Shown here in pieces: positions 20,602 to 30,490 of a stretch of DNA of 64,000 nt. Source of the DNA: Cryptomeria japonica (Eukaryota > Streptophyta > Pinopsida > Cupressales > Cupressaceae); contig NC_081406.1 of assembly GCF_030272615.1 (NCBI RefSeq), positions 246,381,218-246,445,217 of the forward strand, in the 5' to 3' direction. Made by a program: the position numbers and the translations under genes. Positions within the stretch are counted from its first letter, which is position 1, and each line of letters opens with the position of its first letter. Under the pieces are notes generated by a model, which was not told where the DNA came from, searched no databases, and saw only the letters and a program-made list of their open reading frames with translations.

Positions 20602-21390
20602 TAATAGAGGTAGAGATATGGATAAGAAGAGAGATAGACAGAGGAGCATGAGGGAGATAAAGAAATAGAGAGATAGAGATATAGGCCATGAGAAATGAAG
20701 TAAGAGAGATAGATAATTCAAGATATAATAATAATAATAATAATAATATTTTGAGCTATTGGAATGCATCTTCCTAAAAGCAACCATATTTAATGACATT
20801 GATTTGATTTTCTTTTCTTGGGATCTATAGGTAATGTTTTTTCTTGCTTATGAGATGCACATTTGAATATTAAACACCCCCAGGGATCCTCATATCACCC
20901 ACAATAAAGGACATTGATGATTATGAATGGTGAGGATCGTATTCATCATCTTGAATATATTTTCAAATAGTCTATAGAGAGAATTCTAGATGGAGAAAGA
21001 GATGGATTTTGAGATAGAGATGAGAGATAAAGAGGGAGAGCAGAAAGGGGTAGATAGATGGAAGAGATAAACATATAGATACAAAGAGAGAGATATAAGG
21101 GAGAAAGGGGTAGATAGATGGAAGAGAAAAACATATAGATAGAAAGAGAGAGATATAAGGGAAGAGGGAGAGGGAAAGATAAGTAAAGATATAGATGATG
21201 AGATAGGGTGATAGAGATATAGAGAGAGGAGGAGAGGGATAAAGAGAATGAGATAGGGTGATAGAGATATAGAGAGAGGAGGAGAGGGATAGAGAGACAT
21301 ATATAGTGATAGATAGGGTTGGAGAGAGAGGAAAAAATAGGGTGAGATAGAGAGGGAGATATATAGAGAGAGAGAGATGGTGATGGCAAT
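20135..21390. repeat. GA-rich satellite, right half, with 60-bp tandem units
   Basis: Continuation of the purine-rich tract split by the LTR element. It holds a pure (GA)n run at about 20540-20598 and an (AAT)n microsatellite at about 20728-20749. Two tandem pairs have exact 60-bp periods: 21043-21102/21103-21162 and 21199-21240/21259-21300. No genes; long frames here are translations of the repeat. Confidence 0.93.
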
Positions 21391-22260
21391 TCTTTAGTGT
21401 TGATCTTTTTAACATATGGCAAAATATTTTTTTCACCTTGAAAGCTTTGTTTGTTTACATTTATCAAAATAGACAAACAACATGATTGACATCTATGAAA
21501 ACGTAATGAAAAGAGACATCATCACATAGTCATTTTTTAATATTGTTTGATAGGATGAATTTGCATACTTCTTTTTTAGAAAATTCATAAAACTTGGGAC
21601 AAATTGAGAATTATATTGTAGTCAAATATAGTAATTAATGGGCTGTTTAAATTTTTTTATTTATTATATGCATGTCTCTTATATAAAGAATTAATATATG
21701 ATCAATATTTATTATCATACATTATGTTCTATATAATATTATATAATATTATATTATTAGGTATAAATATAATTCAATATAATCAATATATATTACACTT
21801 CTACACATAATACTAATTAAAATAATAAATATATTATACATTTAATATTTTTAATTTTTGTTTAAAAATGTATTAAATTTTTTTAAAAAATATATTACTA
21901 TGTACACTATATAGAATTATACATTATTAGACATGTACTTTAAATAATTTATATTTCATAAATAATATTTATTATTATAAACATAAATTATATAATACCA
22001 AATAATAAATATATTATACATTTAATATTTATAATTTTTTTTTAAAAATGTATTAAATTTATTTAAAAAATATATTACTATGTACACTATATAGAATTAT
22101 ACATTATTAGACATGTATTTTAAATAATATATATTTCATCAATAATATTTATTAAATAAAAATATAATACAGAATATATATATATAATTTATACTTTGGA
22201 AAATATAATATTAATTATTATAAACATAAATTATATAATACCAAATATTAATTCCAACAC
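21391..22260. repeat. Very AT-rich tract with 180-bp tandem repeat
   Basis: Two units with an exact 180-bp period (21821-22000 and 22001-22160) share AATAATAAATATATTATACA and TATGTACACTATATAGAATT and differ at few positions. The phrase ATAAATTATATAATACCAAATA recurs in part near 22226. No coding potential. Confidence 0.88.
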
Positions 22261-23846
22261 GCATAGTTTTTGCACGAGTCATTCCATCTTTGAAATCCAT
22301 GCAAATAATAATAAATGTTAAATTACTTATTGGGAATGACTCGGGACCATGGCATACGGTTTGTAATTTGCATTCCGACAATTTTCCTGTATACGCATCC
22401 TTTCTTCCAGCAAAAGTGAAACTGTTTGAGTGCAGATTTCTATCGATTCTATAATTTCTTGATTAAATCGCCCTCTAGAATAGGCGCCTCTATCTTTTTA
22501 GCTTCGTCTTTTCTGATATTATCTATTTCATACCTATGCACTGCCCGACCAACTATCCAAATATCCAAATATAGTGTTACTGACAGCTCTGACGGCTTTG
22601 ATTTGATTAGAAAATCGTACTCCGTTCGTTCCATCAATTCAACAAGAGCTGCAAGCAGCGAAGTTCCTGCTAGCAAGAAGTGTGGTTGTTTGGCATGGCG
22701 AAGTAGTACTAAGATCAAATTGATTTTTAGTTTGATAAATGTGTGTGCTCCCATTCTTATCTGCCACACTGTTAACTTATCTGGCAGGGGGAATGTTTAG
22801 TACAGATTCTATGAACATTGTTGAAAGTACTTGTTTCGAACATTGTTTGCCTATTAATTATGTTGTACGATACATTGTGTAATTTCATTTGCTTCTAGAT
22901 TTGTAGCGTACAACTACCTGGATTTGCACCATGAGAAGAAGTAAATACCAGATAAAACTTTTGCTCAACAATGTGAAAAACAATAAAATACAAATTCAAG
23001 ATTCACTTAGACTAGTTTAAGTTGTAGTGGATATGATCATGAAACTGGAATTCACTACATATTATATAATGAATTCACAGCAACACTGCAAGTTTTGGCA
23101 ACTGGAGACAAACTCAACACTGGAACAAGAACCCGAGTGCTGTTGATAAAATTTGAACTTTTCTCGCAACAAGTGCTTGCTTAGGTGAACAGTCAGCTCC
23201 TTGACCTAAAGAAACGAAATTCAAATACTGCATCAGTTGAGTAGTCAATGTATGCCTTCTACACGTTTTGTCACATAAGAAATTTTACCAGAGCAGAGAT
23301 CCATCAAGATCAAATTGAATCCATTGTAGTCTTTCACCCTCCTCGGCTGCTGCAAACTCCATTGGGGTTTTGAAACTCTGCAAATCAATTTAAGCTTAAG
23401 AATGGCAATTGCTAATACAAAATATCCTGTATGAGAATACTTTTTCTACTTGATTTTATTAATCATTTACATGAGAACAGAAATGCAAATAAAAAATAAA
23501 TGGAGAATCAGTAGATTATTGGTCATGAGGTTAAAACAAGGGAATACAAAATTTGAACAATATAAGGTAAACAGGCTCTGCCATAAGGGAGTTCCATAGA
23601 CCACAGACACAATTACATTTTGCCCTGCCATAAAGGGAGTACCATATACCAAATTGACATCTCTTTTTGAGAGTGACTAAACAATTGTATTTATTATAGA
23701 TGGATACAATTTGAAATTATACAAATTATTTTAAATTGTGTACAGAGCCCCCACCAATATTACCCCAACCATTAACACAATATATAGTTATTATAACGGA
23801 TGGGGGCGATGAGACCCCAACCGTTATAACAAAAGATATAATTTGT
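22261..23846. other. Intergenic DNA upstream of GAD, with a possible exon remnant
   Basis: No established gene. Overlapping 106- and 124-codon frames on opposite strands (22426-22800) resemble nothing known. On the minus strand about 23378-23290 looks exon-like: an acceptor TTGATTTGCAG, then coding-like KTPMEFAAAEEGERLQW, then donor CTG/GTAAAA, and a further acceptor TTTCTTTAG near 23205. Joining those sites reaches a stop within a few codons. This could be the 3' end of a decayed host gene; I cannot name it. Confidence 0.3.
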
Positions 23847-23852
23847 GGGGGC

Positions 23853-24253
23853 GATATAATTTGTGGGGGCGATGAGACCCCAACCGTTATATACAAGTAT
23901 GAATGATAATATACAAGCGTTTAGTATGCATAGGACAATGATGCAATTAGGATGCTCTATGCAATTAGGATGCTCTATGAATGTTCTTATAATGCTCTTA
24001 AATGAATACTCTTCTAATGATTCTTCTATTTCTTATAATATGACTTCAAACAAAAGATATAATTTGTGGGGGCGATGAGACCCCAACCGTTATATACAAG
24101 TATGAATGATAATATACAAGCGTTTAGTATGCATAGGACAATGATGCAATTAGGATGCTCTATGCAATTAGGATGCTCTATGAATGTTCTTATAATGCTC
24201 TTAAATGAATACTCTTCTAATGATTCTTCTATTTCTTATAATATGACTTCAAA
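23853..24253. repeat. Perfect 203-bp tandem duplication upstream of GAD
   Basis: Bases 23853-24050 recur at 24056-24253 without a difference I can see (period 203). Each unit holds smaller repeats: ATGCAATTAGGATGCTCT twice in a row (18 bp). At the left edge TATAATTTGTGGGGGCGA is doubled. A related GGGGGCGATGAGACCCCAAC also occurs at about 23803. The duplication ends about 640 bp upstream of the GAD start codon. Confidence 0.95.
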
Positions 24254-24741
24254 TGAATGAGTGTTTGTCTTTATATGCAACAACATCAAACACAAATCCA
24301 CATAAATGTGCACAACATGAGTTCACAACAACCAATATAAGGGAGTCAAAAAGATGAAACTATAAAATTGACTTAGTTGGACAGTTGAAACACTTGGAAA
24401 TCTAATCCACCATGGCAAATAAAAATTCTAGATTTTGAAACTAATTTATGAAGATAAATGATAATAAACAAGAGATAAAATAAGACCATACAAAAGACAA
24501 AATAAGACTAAGAACCAATTTTAATACAAAAATCTAACACTTATGGACATATTATTAGGCTATATAAAGAACATTCATAACCCCAAAAATATAGGTCAAA
24601 GCTATTCTGGCTCCAAAACAGATCTTTAGTGTGTAAAACATGAGGGCGAATCAGATTTCTTTTGGGTATGCAAGATGCGCATGCAATCGCGCTCTCCAAG
24701 GTAAGAATATAGAATAACAGCGGACCACTACCTTTCGGCGC

Positions 24742-24749
24742 TATAAATA
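24742..24749 (+). promoter_or_regulatory. Putative TATA box of the GAD locus
   Basis: TATAAATA lies 147 bp upstream of the GAD ATG in an otherwise plausible leader. The position fits a short 5' untranslated region of about 110-120 nt, but no transcript evidence is available here. Confidence 0.5.
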
Positions 24750-24895
24750 ATTAAAATAAACTAACATGAGAATGTAGACATTTTGAAGGCTTACTTCTGG
24801 TTTGCACATCATATAAAGAGTAGAACTTCGCTGCAAGAAAACCATTCTCATTCTAAATTAACAGAATACATTTTGATAATATTACGCAAGGAAAA

Positions 24896-27310
24896 ATGGC
24901 ACTTAGTGAAACTGTCAGGCGTTCAGATGGAAGCATTGATTCTATGTTTGCGTCGCGTTATCTTCAGAATTCTCTACCAAAGTATGCATGCATTGTTAAA
25001 CTCGGGATTTAAATAACTCTGTTTTTTGTGTTTGTTTTCTGTATTTGTTTTTTCAATTCATTACATGGCTGGATCTGAAACTATTTCCTACCTAGATTGG
25101 ATTCAGTTTATTTTAAGATCTTTTTTTGAATCAATTTGTAGGTTTGAGCTTCCTGAGAAATCGATTCCAAAGGAGGCTGCATATCAGATCATCAGTGATG
25201 AGCTTATGCTTGATTGCAATCCGAGGCTTAATTTGGCCTCTTTTGTAACAACATGGATGGAGCCCGAGTGCAATAAGCTGATAATGGAAGCTATCAATAA
25301 AAACTATGTTGATATGGATGAGTACCCTGTCACCACTGAACTTCAGGTCATTCGTTATTTTCAGTTTAACAAGTATGTATTTTTGTTGTTTAATAATGAA
25401 CAGCTGACAATTAAGTTCTGATGACAAGGGGTTCATGAATAGTTTAGAGGTGGTCACTAGAAGTTTTTCTTTAAACTTTGTCTTTTTATTTTAAGAAAAG
25501 AAGTGCTCTGTTTTATTGTAAATACTTTGTTGTAAATCAATCTCTTTGGATTAAGATTATGAAGATAGAATTGATGTGGAGATGGGATAGTGTTTAATTT
25601 GTTTTGTGAATTGGAATTTCAGAACCTTTGTGTGAATATAATAGCTCATGTTCCATGCATCCATTTCTGATAAAGAGCAAGCTATTAGTGTTAGGACTGT
25701 GGGATCTTCAGATGCTATAATGCTCGCTGGCCTTGCATTCAAACGCAAATGGCAGAACAAGAGAAATGCCCAAGGGAAGCCTTATGACAAGCCCAATATT
25801 GTTACTGGTGCCAACGTTCAGGTTTCAACTTACAACCAATTCTTTGTACTCTGTTTTCCTGCAATCTTAAAATAATTGGCTGGGCTCTGCAGTTTTTGGT
25901 AATGGTAATTGATGTTGTTTGAGGCATTGTTTTTCAGGTCTGTTGGGAGAAGTTTTCTCGGTATTTTGAGGTAGAACTGAAAGAGGTGAAGCTGAGAGAA
26001 TGATATTTTGTTATGGACCCTCGAAAAGCTGTGGAATTGGTAGATGAAAACACCATTTGTGTTGCTACTATTTTAGGGTCTACTTATAATGGCGAATTTG
26101 AGGATGTGAAACTGCTCAATGACCTCTTGATGGAGAAGAACAATAAAACCAAGTATGAAGTAACACAAATTAGTTATTTTCCAAATTTATCCAGAAATTT
26201 TCTTGTAGTTGAAGTAATTTGAGTATTTCTCAGGAATGTGATTATGTGAATGTTTAGGTGGGACACTCCAATACATGTTGATGCTGCAAGTGGTGGGTTC
26301 ATTGCACCATTTCTCTATCCAAATTTGGAGTGGGACTTCAGGCTGCCATTGGTGAGGAGCATCAATGTGAGTGGGCACAAATATGGACTTGTTTATGCTG
26401 GAATTGGATGGGTTGTTTGGCGCGGCAAGCAAGACCTTCCAGAGGAGCTTATTTTTCATATCAATTATCTTGTAGCTGATCAACCAACGCTCACACTCAA
26501 TTTCTCTAAAGGTAGGTGAATTTGTTCAGAATGAAATAGAATAAGTATTTTATGTTCTATTTTATAGACCCACTAGGATCAGTGGTACAGCGAAAGTAGA
26601 AATATAATTTTAACTGGGTTCTATGGATTCTCCAATATCTATAAAACTGAGGAGAAACTAATTGTATCTAATCTTTAATGAAAAGGGTACATATAGAATA
26701 TTGATAGATTGATTATTCAGGGGAGGATCTGATTTTGGCCAAATTGAATGCAGGTGCAAGTCAAGTCATTGCTCAATACTACCAACTCATTCGCCTTGGC
26801 TACGAGGTAAGAACCAGATGATTTAATTAGATAGTAATTTATCGTTTGAAAGAACCAATTTAACAAAACCCAACTATACAACTGGTGCAGAGATACAAGA
26901 GAATCATTGAAAACTGCAGGGCAAATGCCAAATACTTACGTGATAGCCTTATAAGAACAGGGCGATTCAATATGCTGTCAAAAGAGGTGGGTGTACCTCT
27001 AGTTGCCTTCTCCCTCAAGGACAAGCTCAAGTACAATGAGCGTGATATTTCAGAACATCTGAAAAGGTTTAAGTGGGTGGTGCCTGCGTACAATATGGCT
27101 GCAGATGCTCAGCACATAACCCTTCTGCGTGTGGTCATTCGTGAGGCTTTCAGCAGAAGCTTGGCTGACAGGCTCATCCAAGTCATTCGCACAGTTTTGA
27201 ATGAATTGGATTCGCTGCCATTGAAGCCAAAGAAGGAGAAGGAGAAGGGAGGTAAAGTTCATGCTACTGCAAGTGGAAATGGGCATAGGGTTTTAACTAG
27301 GAGGAAGTAG
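24896..27310 (+). pseudogene. GAD: Glutamate decarboxylase, plant type, seven exons, disrupted
   Basis: GAD is a cytosolic PLP enzyme converting glutamate to GABA and CO2. Exons are 24896-24981, 25142-25346, 25623-25821, 25938-26152, 26258-26511, 26754-26806 and 26891-27310, all with GT-AG introns. The product would be about 478 residues, near the usual length. Exon 1 gives MALSETVRRSDG and FASRYLQNSLPK. Exon 2 has [10 protein letters not shown] and [17 protein letters not shown]. Exon 5 has [13 protein letters not shown] and the PLP-lysine motif [15 protein letters not shown]. Two lesions stand out. Exon 3 is 199 nt instead of the expected 201, shifting frame near 25645 (family AHLF-type sequence). 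Exon 4 has TGA where the family has Gly in LREGY (about 26001). The C-terminus is Lys-rich and lacks the Trp-containing calmodulin-binding helix of many plant GADs. Retained introns mean a duplicated, not processed, copy. Confidence 0.92.
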
Positions 27311-28313
27311 TTAGTAAGAGGGGTTGAACCCAAGGCAGATAAAGGCCTGAAAGACAAGCCACATGGGCATATTTGTGATGTTTGTAAGACGAGCCACAAA
27401 CATTACAAATAGCCATGAGGGAGGAAAACTCATCACAAGACCCAATGCAAAGACAGGATCAATAAGGAAGGAAGACCCATAAAAAAAAAACAATGCAAAA
27501 ATAAGGCCAACAGAAGGCATTATATGAAGTTATAAATCCATTCCAGCGGGCCTGTCCTTGTATTTGGAATAGAGATAATATCATCTGAAGTTCTGTGACA
27601 GACCCACATAGGCATACATACACAGGAGATTTGCACTAAAAGCATTGGCGCAAGCTTATCTAAGTCCTTCAAATACAAGGAAGTCCCATAGACCATCTGG
27701 CCTAGTGGGCATTATTAAAAAACTTCCTTCATTCAATCAAGTTCTTCAAATCAATTGAAGGAATTCACGTATATAATTAAACCCACATAAGCATTTATGA
27801 AGTATACCCACATCTTCATGCATTATTACAGTAGGCCATAAGCAATCTAAGGAGACAACTCCATCCCAAAGGATTGTTTGTTCGGACAGTTTGAAGGAAA
27901 CTAGAAATTATCATGAGTATAGACAAAAATGATAAATACTTTAAAAAAATCCATCTGACGGTGCAGAAGAAAGCCTCCTGCTTGATTTATAATTTCGGGT
28001 AATTCGAAAGACTGTGAACACATACACCATAACAGAAGTGACAGAAGTAATCTTCAAGCATGATGAAGGATTTTTATATTGTTTTAAAAAAATACAGAAG
28101 ATTAAAACCGTGAGGTTTTATAAATAAAAAGTAGCGTTTTCTTTTCAGTTAAAAAAAATCAATTAAATTTGCAAAGCTTTAAAAATGAAATACAGAAATT
28201 TTTTTGTGTTTTTTTCTCAACAATAATACTTGGACTGATTAGAAAGTTCAAAAGATCATTTATGTCAATCGAAGTGACCAAATTTTTTGAATAAAATATG
28301 GTGTTTTGCTTAC
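27311..28313. other. GAD downstream region
   Basis: This is the 3' flank of GAD. No second gene, repeat boundary or RNA gene was recognised. Any further exons of the minus-strand candidate at 28314-28569 would have to lie here or beyond, and I could not identify one. Confidence 0.4.
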
Positions 28314-28569
28314 CTGTGTAAGCTGCATTGAGCAGCAAGGGCTGACCCAAATAGAATTTAGAATGCAAGCATATAAATGAAGAATGCCCACTTCTGTAAA
28401 ATAGTTTATTTGCATGTTTGGGATCTCTGAAGAGTGAAAGAGGAGGTGCCCACTTTCGGGTTGACTGAGAATGGGGCACTACAGAATACGGGAAATAGCA
28501 AGCGGAAGAAGGCTTGCAAAGTGATAGCGTGGATGGCCCTGCGACAGTAACTGTAGCTATTGTTCTCAC
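28314..28569 (-). CDS. Possible first exon of a plastid-targeted protein
   Basis: An 85-codon open segment starts MRTIATVTVAGPSTLSLCKP and is rich in Ser, Pro and basic residues with almost no acidic ones, as expected for a chloroplast transit peptide. It ends at a consensus donor ACACAG/GTAAGC. Codon use is ordinary and it is not part of any repeat seen here. No downstream exon was identified, so it is either the 5' exon of a gene with a long intron or a gene fragment. The family is not recognised. Confidence 0.35.
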
Positions 28570-29220
28570 TTCGACCTATGCACTGCAATTTTTACTAGCA
28601 TCTTACACCTTTCAGGAACATGCAAAAGAATTTAAGCCCTAATTGCCAAGTAGTGGCCAACTGTTCATCCTACCTGTACCTTACGGTGATCCCCAGGAGT
28701 TTTGCAGACCTGAAATATTGCAGGCCCGAGCACCCCGAGACCAGTTTTGCAGGTCCAGTCTTTGAAAGTAGTGCGTTCTCTCCTCTTGGTAAATGGGAAA
28801 GTAGCTGCTAGCCATCTGCAATGCGAATGAAAGACCGCCACAATACCTTTCAACAAAATTTCACTTAAAAAGAAAGCAACTTCTCGATAATACATAGGGA
28901 AAATATAGATACACAAAAATTTCTAACGAGTTGATTGGCTGAAAAGGATAAGTTTAATCACTGTTTAAAACAACTGCCTCCGCTATAGTTTCCTGTGGGC
29001 AGGAACTAATAAAGGACAGTGTAGGGTATTATGAAAAATGCATGGCAGCACACGATATGTAATATATACACAGTGATGTGCCCCAAATGTGCATACAACT
29101 GACCATGAACAGTGGACGATCTAAGGAAAAAAATGAACGGGCGAGACAATTTCAATCGTCTTGCAAGGTGAGAGGATCATTTTCAACCACGGATAAAATC
29201 ATTCATATCAGCTTGTTCAT
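28570..29220. other. Unassigned spacer
   Basis: Non-repetitive-looking DNA 5' of the candidate minus-strand exon. It could hold that gene's promoter; no clear TATA box was found and no other feature is supported. Confidence 0.4.
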
Positions 29221-29224
29221 TTCA

Positions 29225-29640
29225 ACTTTGGGTTGCTAGGATAAAATCAATGGAAAAGGTAAATTAAAAATTCAAATAATATTTTTAGTTTTTGTATCTA
29301 TGTAAATGGAAATAATATAAACTTTAAATGGATAAACTCAATTATCTTCGCATTTAGAAACATGTAGTATCCTACCTCACATATTATTGTATTTCTTTGA
29401 CAATTATCTTATTATATCATATTGGGAAAATAGGGATAAATTTCATAGAATCATCAATGATGTTTGGAATATTGACGTCAAGATAAGAAGTTTTGAATAA
29501 ATATGATAAAGTTAAAACTCAATCCCACTTTTGACTTCCAAATATAGACCTACTCTACAACTCAAAGTATATGTAATAGGTCTGAAAATTCTATAGATTA
29601 ATCTTAATGTTGTAGGTTAGTAGACTTTACTAGTTACAAC
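29225..29640 (-). repeat. Dispersed repeat, inverted copy of 37985-38420
   Basis: Read on the minus strand this matches the plus strand at 37985-38420, for example CTACAACATTAAGATTAATC, ACATAGATAC and AAATTAC followed by CTATTGATTTTC. The two copies are about 8.7 kb apart in inverted orientation and moderately diverged. Confidence 0.8.
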
Positions 29641-29671
29641 AGATATGCTTAATAAAAAATGTAAGAAACTA

Positions 29672-30490
29672 TTGTAATGCCTGCCAAAATACCCTAGACA
29701 AATAAACCAAAATCTACTAACAAAAGGAGATAATTTTGTTCTTTTAAGATTATCATTACTACTACGTTATCTCTAGCATTCATTAATGCAACATGACTAT
29801 TTCAAAAATACTTAAATCAACATGAACATATCCATAGAATCATAATACGCAAGCGGAATAACCATTTAACCTTAAGCATGTCTCCATATGAACTCATACA
29901 GTAATTCCATTACCTAGGGTATCTCAACGTCACTACTTGACACAATACTAACACATCGCATATTCATCCTAGAACATCATATTCTATTATCCATCTTAAC
30001 TCATTTTTCATACAACTATGATAAATAAATATTATATATGCATATCTAAATCACATACTCTTTAGATTCTATTTGAAACTACCAATCAAATACTCCTAAT
30101 ATTCATTCTTTCATTCATCACTAAAGCACCATAGATTATATAATCATTCTCTTCAATAAGACTAGTTTTATCCCTTAAGATCCACTACATTTCTCAAAGA
30201 TAACTAACTCATTTACCTAAGCAACATAATCCTAAATAAGATCTATAACAACAACTACCATTCTTCCAACTTAATTTCCATAAGATTATACATACAATTC
30301 CATCTTACAATTTCAATTATACAATACTTATGTATAAGTACTAACTCTTTCTTTATCCACATAAAACACATAAACTAGCATTACATAATGAATATCCAAT
30401 ACACCAATGAATGTACAATAAGAACTTCTCCTAACTCCTACATCATATTCCCTTATCAATTACATCGACAAATACATGAAGATACATAAC
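29672..30490 (-). repeat. LTR-like fragment related to the 4.4-kb gypsy LTR
   Basis: The segment begins TGTAATGCCTGCCAAAATAC, close to the TGTAATGCCCTGCCAGAAAC that starts (plus-strand view) the LTRs at 41427 and 50723, and continues with similar AT-rich low-G sequence. After the first 60 bp the match is weak by eye. It is probably a truncated, older relative of the same LTR family. No genes are seen in it. Confidence 0.45.

Noticed and set aside
20253-21476. Several Leu/Ser/Tyr-rich minus-strand frames of 90-176 codons
   Set aside because: They arise from the complementary pyrimidine strand of the same purine satellite and overlap in different frames.
22426-22800. Overlapping frames of 124 (plus) and 106 (minus) codons
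   Set aside because: Neither shows a recognisable domain or splice context, and the two overlap on opposite strands, so no gene call is justified.
23863-24260. Two identical 64-71-codon frames
   Set aside because: They are identical only because of the 203-bp tandem duplication and have no features of a protein gene.
23800-24260. CRISPR-like direct repeats with GGGGGCGATGAGACCCC
   Set aside because: Repeats are few, unevenly spaced and part of a tandem duplication in a plant nuclear context.
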